Source: Diogma glabrata
Lineage: Eukaryota > Arthropoda > Insecta > Diptera > Cylindrotomidae
Assembly (NCBI GenBank): GCA_963693315.1
Contig: OY856187.1
Span: forward strand, 46,704,485-46,768,484
Direction: 5' to 3'
Length of the DNA: 64,000 nt
The position numbers and the translations under genes were made by a program. A model generated the notes under the pieces. It made no database searches and had not been told where the DNA came from. It saw only the letters and a program-made list of their open reading frames with translations. Shown one piece after another: positions 22,436 to 34,300 of the stretch. Within the stretch, counting starts at the first letter, position 1. Each line of letters opens with the position of its first letter.

Positions 22436-22709
22436 AAGCCGGACATTCACATACAACAGAAACAGAAACTGAAACTGAAAACTATTCAAAATTCAAAATC
22501 TGTTATCAAAATTTAAAATAATAATTAATATTATGTGACAGTTTCTGAAACAGAATAAATTAAATTTTAATTGTTGCTGTTTTAGAAAAAACAGACGAAT
22601 TTTCAGGTTCTGTTTCAGTTTCTAAATTCGGTTTCTGTTTCAGTTGCTGTCAAATTTGTATGAAATTCAGTTTCGGTTTCTGTTTCTGTTGTATGTAAAT
22701 GCACGGCTT
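22436..22709. mobile_element. MITE-like element B (same family as A)
   Basis: The 274-bp element has ends AAGCCGGACATTCACATAC and the inverse GTATGTAAATGCACGGCTT. Its right half matches the left half of element A in inverse orientation. The next element starts only about 5 bp downstream. Confidence 0.75.
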
Positions 22710-22828
22710 AAGACTGTGGTGGTGTCATGAACCCCGATAGCGATATTTTTTTGATAGAATTCATATGGTTATAAAGGGTTTTTCAATAGGGCATAACAAT
22801 TTTGTATTTTAATACGAACGCACACTTA

Positions 22829-24328
22829 TGGTGCTATTACACACAAATAAAATTTAGCTCCCTTAATCAATTTTGCAGTTACCATAATCTGAAAAGTTGA
22901 TGAAAAATATTTTGTATGAGAAAAAGAGGGATAGCATGCGCGAGATAGATATAAAAACTGCAAGAAAAGTTAGCTGATAGCAACTGACTTCTTGAAAAAT
23001 TATTTGGTTTACTAATTAACTGCTAGAAAATTGTCAGATGATTTCATCTGCAAATTCAACCGGTTTAAAACCGATTCTCAAATTAATTGATTTTCATATT
23101 AAAATCAAAATAATAATTATATTATATGTTATACATTTTGTTATATCTTTTGTATATTATACAAAATGATTAAATACATATTTTCAAGATTTTAATGTCA
23201 ACATTTTACGTTTTTTCACGTATTTTCGATTCACATTTTTTTTTCAAATCTTAGCGCAATTTCTTCTTGTACAAGCTACAACAATTGCTCTATAATGTGT
23301 TGTCGCTATTTTGTCATTTCATTTACTTTTGCAGTATATAATTTATTTACAATTTATAAACCACTAATGGTAAATAATACCAATAATACTAAATATACCA
23401 CCAATTCGATTATATAATATAATATTAATATTAAATAACTAATGATTTTTTAGAAATTGTTGTTTAAAAATTATTATTATTATTATTGCTATTATTGCAG
23501 TTCTTGTTCTTTTCGCCATCTACAGTCAAAAATAATAAATACTATCATCTGAAAAGTTGATGATAGCAACTAAATTTAATTTGTGTGTAATAGCACCATA
23601 ATGGTGGTATTACACAAAAATTAAATTCAGTTGCTATATCATCAACTTTTCACATGATAGTATTTATTATTTTTGACTGTAGATGGCGAAAAGATCAGAA
23701 ACTGCAAGAAAATACAAATAATTTTATGAAGTAATAATAATTTTTAAACAACAATTTCTAAAAAAAATCATTAGTTATTTAGTATTAATATTATATTATA
23801 TAATCGATTATATCTAAATTAGTGGTATATAAATTGTAAATAAATTATATACTCTAAAAGTAAATGAAACGACAAAATGGCGACAACACATTATAGAGCA
23901 ATTGTTATAGCTTGTACAAGAAGAAAATGCGCTAAGATTTGAAAAAAAAAATGTGAATCGAAAATACGTGAAGAAAACGTAAAATTTTGACATTAAAATC
24001 TTGAAAATATGTATTTAATCAGTTTATACCTCATATAATATAATTATTATTATGATTTTAATATGAAAATCAATTAATTTGATAATCGGTTTTAAACCGT
24101 TTGAATTTGCAGATGAAATTATCTGACAATTTTCTAGCAGTTAATTAGTAAAACAAATAATTTTTCAAAAAGTCAGTTGATATCAGCTAACTTTTCTTGC
24201 AGTTTTTATATCTATCTCGCGCATGCTATCCCTCATTTTCTCATACAAAATATTTTTCATCAACTTTTCAGATTATGGTAACTGCAAAATTGATTAAGGG
24301 AGCTGAATTTTGTGTGTAATAGAACTAT
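22829..24328. mobile_element. Two head-to-head copies of a TA-bordered MITE (1.5-kb palindrome)
   Basis: Unit 1 (22829-23598) and unit 2 (23601-24328) are inverted copies of each other, meeting at ACCATAATGG around 23600. Each unit also has inverted ends of its own (GGTGCTATTACACACAAAT type). The pair sits at a TA in the mariner-like element: TA at 22827-22828 on the left and TA at 24329-24330 on the right. There is no coding region. A duplex of nearly 730 bp could form from the two arms. Confidence 0.8.
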
Positions 24329-24387
24329 TAAACTTTTTTTTATGATCTGTCAATGTCAAAACATTAGTCAAAGTTTACATTTTTATC

Positions 24388-25017
24388 ATGGTGAAGTTCA
24401 CGAACGAGCATCGTTTGGAAATTATTAAAAAATATTACCGAAATTCTCAGTCGGTGGTCGCAACTTTAAGAACGCTTACTCCAATTTTCGGTCGTAATAA
24501 TCGTCCCACCAGACTGGCTGTGTGTGCTATAGTGGATAAATTCGAGTCAACATATTCACTATTGAATATTCTTGTGCCAGTGAGACAACGCACCGGTCGG
24601 AGTACCGAAAATATCGCAGCCGTAAGAGCTTCAGTTCAAAATGAGTCAAATCAGTCGATTCCACGCCGTTCACAGGAATTGGGAGTCTCTCAAACCACAT
24701 TGTGGAGAGTTTTACATAAAGATCTAGGCCTACACCCTTACAGGATCAAATTAACTAAAGAACTAAAGTCTCTTGATCATTGGAAGCGCCGAAACTTCTC
24801 CGATTGGGCCCAGCAAAAGTTTGAAGAAAATAATGAATTTCATCGAAAAATCATCTTCAGCGATGAAGCTCATTTCTGGCTAAATCGCTTTGTTAACAAG
24901 CAAAATATGCGTTTTTGGTTAGCAACAAACCCACATGTGCTTCAAGAGACTACACTTAATCCACAAAAAGTGACCGTGTGGTGTGGATTTCATGCTGGGG
25001 ATAAAAAATTGGAGTAA
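24388..25017 (+). pseudogene. Truncated mariner/Tc1-like transposase
   Basis: The open frame has 209 codons and starts MVKFTNEHRLEIIKKYYRNS. It has an N-terminal helix-turn-helix region of the kind common in insect mariner-like transposases (DUF4817-type), then a second HTH (about 70-120) and the start of the DDE catalytic domain with the first catalytic Asp in IIFSDEAHFW (about residue 165). The second and third catalytic residues are absent. Translation ends at GDKKLE-stop because the frame runs into the inverted copy of the element's own 5' end. The TAA is the antisense of the codons near 24478-24490. The protein cannot be catalytically active, but its DNA-binding half is intact. Confidence 0.85.
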
Positions 25018-26205
25018 GTGCTCTTAAAGTTGCGACCACCTACGTAGAACTTTGGTAGTATTTTTTAATAATTTCCAAACGTTGCTCGTTGGTGAACTTT
25101 ACCATGATAAAATTGTAACTTTGACTAATGTTTTGACATTGACAGATCATAAAAAAAATTTAAGAGTGCGTTCGTATTAAAATACAAAATTGTTATGTCC
25201 CTATTGAAAAACTTTACAAAAATCTATTATTTGAGCGTATTCTGTGGTATAATACCATAATACCAATTACGAAAGTATAATACCAATTATGAAAGCCGGT
25301 CAATACCGGTCGGATTGTTATCGTAAATAAAAATATAAAATTAAATATAAAGTTATGAATAATTACAAGCCAATATTTTTTGGCGCCATTTAATAATATT
25401 AAACATCTGTCGTTAGCTCAACACCTACTGGATGATTTTTGATAGAAAATTAATGTTAAAACAATGTTTGAAATACTAGATTTTAGTACAACCGGAGAAT
25501 TTTTTTCAAAAACTTATGACTATCGGGTTTCATGATACCACCACTGGTTGTACGGAATTATTTCGGGGAGTGAGATATCGTACTAAATGAGATTTTTACA
25601 TTCCTGTACCTCGATTCTGGTTCTGTGAGAAAAATGGAAGTGGAATGAAACTATTATTTATGTCGAATTTTGATTATTCACTAAATAATTCCATTCCACT
25701 AATTGGTATTATTTGGTATTGATCGTTCTCCTTTCGAGATATCGTTTTTAGTACAAGTTCTAAATAGTACAAATTTTTGAAAATGGGATTCATCAGTCAG
25801 TTATTCACTTGTTTTTTTGTGTATTTTCTGTTGAGCTATAGATTTGAATACATTTGAATTTATTATGTAAAACAAAATGGCGAAAGAAATGTTTATTTGC
25901 TATAGGTAAGTAAATTCAATAAGTCTCAGTTGTACAATGACATAATAATTAATTTAATCTTAGGGTGTAGTGGGTACCCACAACACCTGTGGTTAATGAC
26001 GCCATATTTTTAGGATATTTTATGGATGATGAATGAACAGAATGAAGTTCTTGATGGTACCGAACAAACATTTCAGCCATCTCACTTAAACGAAGGTAGA
26101 AAAGTGCGATCCGCATTGGTAGAAGAATACTTTTAATGTAAACGTAATGTAAAGAAAAATTAATGATACAAAACTAAAAATATGTATTGAATTCATATTG
26201 ATTGA

Positions 26206-26702
26206 TACTAAGTTTACACCAGTATCTAATTTGCTACATATCAAATTTGCTAGCCCTTTTCACCATCATACTTTTTAAATTTGATACGGTGATGTAAACT
26301 CTTATTAATTAGGTATGACATATTAATTTTTAGCGCGTCCTTTTCATTGTTAATTTTTTGGTTAGGAAAAAATAATTTCCATATATATTTTTTATAAAAA
26401 ACTGAAAACATTTATGATATTAATGCTAAAATTTATTTTACTTTTAATTTCAGCAAAAAAATCACATCAAACATAAATATATATTTATAAAATAAGTTGA
26501 TTTATTTTTATTTTAAATGTCATACCTAATTTTAGTGTTCACACCGTAAAAATAATACCTATTTGCTACGTACCTAATTTGATACGTAGCAAATCATCCT
26601 ACCAAATATTTGGTACGTACTTTTTTGAGAACTGTTTACATCGACCATAGTCGACCTAATAAGTATAGTATGTACCTATTAGATCCTGGTGTAAACTTAG
26701 TA
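26206..26702. mobile_element. MITE C, left-arm copy
   Basis: 497 bp with inverted ends TACTAAGTTTACACCAG / CTGGTGTAAACTTAGTA. It is the inverse of the copy at 27082-27576 and is carried in the palindrome arm, so the two copies probably arose when the palindrome formed rather than by separate insertions. Confidence 0.8.
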
Positions 26703-26928
26703 TGAGTTGGAATGTTTTTAATTATTAATATTTGGTGCGTTCGATTTGAGTGAAACAAATGAAAAAACAACAACAATTGCATACAATTTTTCAGTAGTTT
26801 CAGTGCAAATCGAACACGTTGAATGAAAAAATTAACCCCGCGTTTGTGGAATGAACTGTCAAATTATCTCGTCAACGAATTTATATATAAAATTTGATTA
26901 TTTGGTTTGAAATCTTCACAAGCACAAA

Positions 26929-27027
26929 AATGGAGAAAGAAAATGTCGCGAAAAAGTTAGAATGAATCAAAAAGAAATGTTAGTTAGTTATTTAGAGGAG
27001 AATGTGGACTTAGCATGTAAGGGTTAG
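26929..27027 (+). pseudogene. Possible Myb/SANT-like protein fragment in palindrome centre
   Basis: In the single-copy centre of the palindrome, one frame reads KCREKVRMNQKEMLVSYLEE followed by NVDLACKG and a stop. The pattern (Leu-Val-x-Tyr/Phe-Leu/Met-Glu-x-Asn/His-x-Asp/Glu-Leu-Ala) resembles the start of the Myb/SANT-like regulatory proteins encoded by some insect DNA transposons. The fragment is short, so the call is weak. Confidence 0.3.
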
Positions 27028-27081
27028 CGGTAGCGATTGCTGCCTGTAATAATATTAATAATTAAAAAAAATTCCAACTAA

Positions 27082-27576
27082 TACTAAGTTTACACCAGGA
27101 TCTAATAGGTACATACTATACTTATTAGGTCGACTATGGTCGATGTAAACAGTTCTCAAAAAAGTACGTACCAAATATTTGGTAGGATGATTTGCTACGT
27201 ATCAAATTAGGTACGTAGCAAATAGGTATTATTTTTACGGTGTGAACACTAAAATTAGGTATGACATTTAAAATAAAAATAAATCAACTTATTTTAAATA
27301 TATATTTATGTTTGATGTGATTTTTTTGCTGAAATTAAAAGTAAAATAGATTTTAGCATTAATATAATAAATGTTTTCAGTTTTTTATAAAAAATATATA
27401 TGGAAATTATTTTTTCCTAACCAAAAAATTAAAAATGAAAAGGACGCGCTAAAAATTAATATGTCATACCTAATTAATAAGAGTTTACATCACCGTATCA
27501 AATTTAAAAAGTATGATGGTGAAAATGGCTAGCAAATTTGATACGTAGCAAATTAGATACTGGTGTAAACTTAGTA
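27082..27576. mobile_element. MITE C, right-arm copy
   Basis: 495 bp, inverse of 26206-26702, with the same inverted ends. Confidence 0.8.
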
Positions 27577-28300
27577 TCAATCAATTTGAATGCAATAAAT
27601 ATTTTTATATATATGTAGTTTTATATCATTAATTTTCCTTTACATTACGTTTACATTAAAAGTATTCTTCTACCAATGCGGATCGTCTACCTTCGTTTAA
27701 GTGAGATGGCTGAAATGTTTGTTCGGTATCATCAAGAACTTCTTACTGTTCATCATCCATAAAATATCCTAAAAATATGGCGCCATTAACCAAAGTTGTC
27801 GTGCGTACCCACTATACCCTAAGATTGAATTAATTATTATGTCATTGTACAACTGAGACTTATTTATTTTACTTACCTAACTAATAAAAACTTCTTTCGC
27901 CATGTATATCAACATAATAAATTTAAATGTATTTAAATAAATTCAGATCTATAGCACAACAGAAAATACACAAAAAAAAACAAGTGAATAACTGACTGAT
28001 GAATCCCATTTTCAAAAATTTATACTATTTAGAACTTGTACAAAAACATATCTCGAAAAGGGAGCCAATTAGTGGAATGGAATTATTTAGTGGGAAATCA
28101 AAATTTAAGATAAATAATAATTCCATTCCATTTCAATTTTTTTCACAGAGCCAGATTCGAGGTACAGGTAGGTATTGAGTTGACGATAGATGTTTAGTAT
28201 TATTAAATGGGGCTTTAAAATTTTGAATTGTAAGCTTTTTTAGCTACTTATTTTAGGGAATAGCAACTAACCGACCGTATAACCGATCGACTTTCATGAA

Positions 28301-29339
28301 ACCATCCAACTGGGATCCAATTTACTGCTAAATTGATTATATTTGATTTAAAAAATTCACCCAATTTTCATTTAATTTAATGTTATTGCGACACCGGTCT
28401 ATTGAACTAATGATACCGGTTAGTTCAATTACTATTATCGAAACCTATATTTACAAGCCTAGGGGCTGTAGGGGATTCTTCAATTTTGTGACAATTTGTT
28501 ACGAGGAGGTGGGAAGATACACATTCCATGTCACGTCCAATTGTTGGTTTAATTTGACGTTACTTTAAAGTTATTAATAAAATAATCATTATTAGATAGT
28601 GACGAATTTATTTAGTTTTAATGTCACAGTTATGGATTGAATTTATAAAATGGTTGTGATAGAATTTTTTATTTAAAAAAAGAACGTTTTTAATTTTTGG
28701 AGTGACATTTACGGTGGGGGTGGGTGTTTGCAAATTGCAACAATTTGTGTCACTTTGGGACTCAAGATTCGCGATCATTCTCCAGAAATGGCATGTGAGA
28801 CCCAATCCAGATTTCGATTCCCATTAAAAAGAATTAATTCGTTTAGGTCGTCCTAGTTTCGGCGCCAATATTTTATATTTGAACTTTTATTAACCAAAAA
28901 AAAAAATGCCAAAGACAACCGGTTCTATTCAAGTTAATCTCGACTGTGGATATATCTTAAAAAATTTTAAAAAAAGTTTACATTATCAAAAAATTAAGTA
29001 AAAAATTAAGTAAAATTAAATTAATAATTATAAAACAATTTTTACGATTTTAATAAAAACCAATTACAACGTTTTGTATCTAACGCAAAATCAAAACTGA
29101 TAACAGATTGATCGATTTCTTATTAGCAAGAATTTTCTATCTCTGTTTCCTTTTAAATATACATAAACCACTCTTACATCCAATAATTCAGCATTTCTAC
29201 CACATGATCTCAAAATACAGTTCCAGTTGAATGAGAAAAAAGAAAAAAAATCATAACTATTTTTAGTGTATCAAAACAACATCTCTTCTTATTACGTTAT
29301 TTCTATCATACCATCAACAGTCAATACATATTTCTCTCT
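28301..29339. other. Intergenic
   Basis: No gene supported. Around 28858-28871 the minus strand reads TTGGCGCCGAAACTAGGAC, which resembles a tRNA primer-binding site. A related GGCGCCGAAACAGGGACC lies at about 32077-32096. No retrotransposon genes flank it. Confidence 0.35.
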
Positions 29340-31335
29340 CTGGCGTTTACATCCCATGGAGGGATTTTGCCGTCCGTGCAATCAGCTTCCAATCGTCTCG
29401 TTCCATGACCAGTTGACCCCATGTTTCTACATCCAATATCACGAAGGTCTTAGATGATGTCATCACGCCAGCGTTGTCTAGGTCTTCCTCTTCGACGAAC
29501 ACCAGCTGGTTGTTGTTGGGACGCTTTTTTTATCATTCTATCTAATGGAGCTCTTTCTACATGACCAAACCATCTAATCCGGCTAGATTTAATGAATCCG
29601 ATTACATCGCAGCCTCCAAGAAGCTGTCTGATTTCATGATTCATTCGGATTCTATACTGATTTTCAGCAACTTTACATGGACCATAAATTGTTCGTATGA
29701 CCTTCCTCTCGAATGTTGATAAAATTATACAATCGGAGGAAGTCAGTGTTCAGCTTTCACTTCCAAATGTAAGCACAGGTCAGATTAATGCTTTGTAAAG
29801 TGTGAGTTTACACGACCGCGAAAGATGTTTTGATCGCAGAAGTTTTGAGTATGCGTAGAAAACTCTGTATGCAGCAGAGACACGGGCTTTCATATATGCC
29901 TGCATGTCATTTGACGAAGTTATTACAGACCCGAGGTATTTAAAGTTTTACACGCGTCTTCAAAGTCGCCAGTATCCAGATTTCCGGGAGGTATGTTCTT
30001 AGATGTTGTTAACACTTTAATTTTGCCGGTGTTGATGCATAATCCAAGTTGTTTAGCATTTCTTTCAAACTGAAAGAGACTGTCCTTAATATCGCTCGTT
30101 CTACGTCCGGGAAGTACAATATCATCTGCGTAGCCAAGAACTTGACTAGATTTGTTATGTGTGCAGTTTTATGTCTCAATTCGGCTTTTTCTTATCGCGT
30201 ACTCTAGCGATAAATTAAACAGTACGGGCACGAGTGTATCACCTTGTCGAACACCTGATGTTATATCGAAAGGATCAGAAACTGATCCTTCGATTACTAT
30301 TCTACAAGTTGATCTCGATGTTGTGAGTTTGCACAGAGAAACAAGTTTCTCTGGGATACCAAGGCGTATGAGTGCGGACCAAACGTTGTCGCGGATGATA
30401 CTATCACATGCTTGCTTGAAATCAACGTAGAGCTGGTGAATGCTGATGTTGTGCGCCCAACATTTTTCCAGAATCATCCTTAATGCAAAAAATTGATCTG
30501 TGGTTGAGCGGTTGGGACGAAAACCACACTGCTAGTCACCGATGATAGATTCGGCGAACGGGATGAGTCGTGCAAGTACGACATTAGCTAGTATTTTATA
30601 TGCAGTGTTCAACAGTGTGATGCCACGATAATTCGCAGAATTTAGACGGTAACCTTTCTTATGTAGCGGAACAATGAGAGCTGTTTTCCATGCAGCAGGT
30701 CCCAGATTGCAAGAATCAGATCGTATATACGTGAGACTAGAGCTGCTCCTCCATTTTTCAAAAGTTCTGCGGGAATTCCATAGAAACCTGGTGATTTGCC
30801 ATTTTTCAGTTTTTTAATGGCAGCTTCCACTTCTTCTTTCGCTGGGTAAGGGACAAAAATCTCCTCAGTTTATGGAGCAATTGCTCGAATAGGATGAACT
30901 TCATTCGTCCTATTCAGTAGACAGTAGGTCTTGAAAGTGGGATCGCCACACTGCCAGCACATCACGTTCACTTGTTGTAAGTTCATTATTTTCATTTTTG
31001 ATGGCTGTAGATCTTGGGTGGAAATCTTTTGTCAGATTCCGTGCATTGGCAAAACACTCTTTTGATTTTCCGTTGGACGCATGTTGGTTGATGTTTTCGA
31101 TGCAGCTTTTCGCGTTTCATTTGTGTTCGCGTTTCTTTTTACGTAGAAATTTTGCTGAGGCTTTCCTGGCGCATAGATAATCAGCTTGGGAGCTCCGGGT
31201 GTTCCTTGTTTACCATTTTTTTCGCAGTTTTTGTTTATGAGTTCAACGGATTGGCGGCACTCGTCGTCAAACCATTCGTTGTGTGATTTCGGTGGTCGTT
31301 TTCTGATTGTAGTTTGTGCTGCGGCTATAATGGTT
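29340..31335 (-). pseudogene. Decayed non-LTR retrotransposon (reverse transcriptase) remnant
   Basis: On the minus strand: a pre-RT segment near 31240 (SHNEWFDDECR), the start of the RT domain near 30640-30830 (AAIKKLKNGKSPGFYGIPAE), the central RT part at 30169-30477 (LYVDFKQACDSI, then TSGVRQGDTL), and the C-terminal segment at 29450-29644 (WFGHVERAPLDRM then RRRGRPRQRWRDD), ending near 29345 after a frame change. Frames change several times and stops are frequent; the catalytic YADD region near 30150 is damaged. The domain order is that of RTE/jockey-type LINEs; I cannot fix the clade. No poly-A tail is visible at 29340. Confidence 0.82.
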
Positions 31336-34300
31336 AATTAAAGCGTTTGCCATTCTTCTTTTATGTTTAAAGTCAATACACATACCAACACGAAATTCGT
31401 TGTATGACATAATTTATATTATTGAGGCAGGTCAAAAATGAAAAAAAATTAATAAAATAATAAATTGGTTTACGGAGTTTCTATATGGGTTTTGTTTTTG
31501 GTTTTGATTTTTTTATGCAGCAAAAACTGAAATAATATTTCCTATAGTCAATCGTGAATCAGCATCTAATCTACTAACTCATTCTTGGATCGATACTGCT
31601 TCTCCGACACTGGCGTTTCTACATTGGTCCAACAGAACGGTACATAACTCAATGTCCAACCACAATATGCGTTCTGAGATATTTTTTCCCCAAGCTCTTT
31701 GATAAATTATTCCATTTATATTGCAGCTCGAATAAAAAAATTGCGTTTGAGTTCTGTCGGTGTAAAGGTGGTTTTTTGAAAATTTGGCTGTTTTCGCTCA
31801 CCGAATATTGACATGAGTAAAAATATGTTTGGGTAAGAATAGGAATGATGCATCTAATTTCATTTAAATGCCGTTGGTGACTATATAGAAAGAATGAGAT
31901 CAGCAAAACTTGTGCGGTGATGTAAGGGACCACGATGAATTGTGACAAAAAGACGCCATACAGAGGCCAATATAGAATTCATAAATCTGGAATAATTGAC
32001 ATAGAGTTAACTATTTCTTCTAGACACAATGTTTACTTTTTCCAGTTTCCACAGGTTTCTTGAAAAGAATCAGTTGGTCCCTGTTTCGGCGCCGATTTGA
32101 TGCACCGGGACGTTATACTACCGTATTATATTATATCTACATGTAAAATTATGACTAAGCTTAACATAACAAAGAATTTTATTATTTATGTAGACACAAA
32201 CATGTATTATTAATTGACATTGAGTGACGCAACAAAGCAATTAACTAATAAATGTTAAAAATTGTTTGACTGACCAATATCACACATAAACGTTTTTGTC
32301 TTTGCTTACAAAGATTATTTTAATTTAAAAGCCAGAATCGAAATAAAATAACAAATCATTAGAGAATTTCTTTAGTTATGAATTTTCTTGTTTTAGAGTA
32401 AAACTTAAAATAGGTCTGTCGTTACAAGTGAAATTCTATCCAAAAGCAGACAAGAAGGAAGTTTGTTGTCAAGCCGAAATCTTATAGACACATCAGTTTG
32501 ATATCATTTAGAGTAAAAACAAAACGTTGTCACCATAAAACGGGTGGTTTTTCGACTTTGTTGTATTTTAATAATCAAAGCAAAGTATTTGTGTTTTTAA
32601 TTTTTTTCTAGCACACAAACCTAAAAGTTTTTTCTTGTAGGTCAACTTTCTCTCAATTTCTTCCACCAGTTTTAACAACAACATTCTAGTGGATTTGCTC
32701 CTTATCCTGAGAAAGGTGAATTTATGTCCACAATAATCATACATCTCTGCAGATAAATTCTTACTGTGTTATTCTCGATCTTATCCCACGATAAATTTTG
32801 TGTTTTTGTTTATTGATGTACTTTTAATTATTTATCGTTTGCCGTGGGCTTGTATTCTACCTACAAGATCGTGAAGGTCATATTGGAAAAAGTTGTTTTA
32901 AATTAATAGAACCTATTTCTGATGTGGGTGGTTAGAATATGTTTAGATAACGTGGCATATTGATAGTTCAAACTAAGCCTGTAAGTTGAACTTGACTGAA
33001 CCACAGACACACAAAAATCAGTGTCAGTAGTCTGAATAATTCGGCAAATCAACTTATCGACAAACTAATTTAAAAAGTTCTATACACCTACACTAAAAAC
33101 TTTTACTTTGTGTTAATAAATGAATTATTGTCCTTGTTCACAAACAATCATTATCAATAATAAAAAAGGACATGGTATACAAAAGCTTGTTCAAAGCAGC
33201 TTAACGTAAAAGAGCAATAAAACAATCTTCAACAAAATCCAAAAATTTCCACATCGTCCATAAATCATGAATAAATTTCATATTTTCTATAAAAATCAAT
33301 CACAAAAATTAAAATGTAATAAAATTTTTGATTTAGATCCATTAACAAAAAAAAAACATAAAAAGCATAAAAAACAATGAAAACAATAAAACGAATTTTA
33401 ATAAAAATAACAGTATAAAGCTTTGAAAACAAAATTATCATAAAACAATAACAGAGGAAAATAACAAAAAAAAAATCCTAGCCTCAGTGAGTGTGGAAAG
33501 CAAATAGCCCAAAAAAGAGTAATAATAATAACAATAATAACCTAACGACCCACCTGTTTTGTGTAAAAACAATAACCACGTGATAATAATATTTACATCA
33601 ATCATCACCATCATCATCAACAATAATTTTCGAGCTTGCGCAAAAACTCGGCAATCTTATTGTTATTTTTTTTTGGAAAAGTTTCACAACAATTGTTTGT
33701 CCTTTTCTAAAACAAAAATTGCATATGCGCATTCATTCGAAATAACTTAAACTTGAAATTTTTAAAGTTTTTGTTTGTTTTTGTATTTAATAAAAAAGCT
33801 CAAAGCAATATATTTTTATTTTAGTATTCGACTAAAATTCGACAGAATAGTGACTCACTTGGGAGTACTTATCGGGTTGATTTCACAATAAACCTTTTAT
33901 ATAAATATTTCTTTTATGGAAAATATCAAATTAAGAAAAAACTGTTAACTTTTTGGTTTATATACGAGTTATCACGTGCGTTTAAATTGTTTTATTTTTT
34001 TTTTGTTAAATTAAATTGAGCTTTTCGTTTTTCTTTCTTCTTTTGCTGTCGTAGGCTTTTTTTTATATATATTAAATTGTTGTGAAATTTTTCTTCTTTT
34101 TCTATTTATACAGTGAATTTGTGATTTATTATTAAAATGTGGCTGTTTTCGAAAGAAAAAAAATACGAGAATTACCTTAGACAAAAAAAAATGAAATAGT
34201 TTATAGTTTTTATTCGTGTGTTTATTTTACTATTGCGTGATGTGGTTGTGGGTTCAAATTTATTGAATTCAAACACAAAAAGAAAATTACTAACAAAAAA

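Larger units (their letters stand above)
22774..25214 (+). mobile_element. Mariner-like element, internally deleted and interrupted
   Basis: Long inverted ends begin at the left with AAGGGTTTTTCAATAGGG (from 22774) and at the right with the inverse sequence ending at 25214, each beside a TA. The left end continues into CGAACGCACACTTA at 22828. It is then interrupted by the palindromic MITE pair and resumes at 24329, as shown by the uninterrupted right end. The right end is an inverted copy of the left end up to and including the first 30-35 transposase codons, so the 3' half of the original element is gone. Confidence 0.78.
22714..25546. mobile_element. Outer inverted-repeat element enclosing two nested transposons
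   Basis: About 32 bp at the left end (CTGTGGTGGTGTCATGAAC from 22714) is the inverse of the sequence ending at 25546, with a few mismatches. The enclosed region contains the mariner-like element (22774-25214), which itself contains the palindromic MITE pair (22829-24328). No coding sequence of the outer element was identified. The right internal part (25285-25435) is also homologous to the far arm of the next palindrome. Confidence 0.6.
25285..28300. mobile_element. 3-kb palindromic (foldback) element
   Basis: The left arm (from about 25285 to 26733) is repeated in inverse orientation in the right arm (about 27052 to 28300). The outer motif is GAAAGCCGGTC on the left and its near-inverse GATCGACTTTC near 28286-28296. 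Matching inner blocks include the TGTACCTCGATTCTGG region at 25605 and its inverse at 28155. About 170 bp in the left arm (25436-25604) has no counterpart. Each arm carries one copy of a smaller MITE. The central spacer (26734-27051) is single-copy. Confidence 0.8.

Noticed and set aside
25560..28300. Large palindrome considered as a Polinton or Helitron
   Set aside because: Far too small for a Polinton and lacks any polymerase, packaging or Rep/helicase sequence; Helitrons have no inverted ends.
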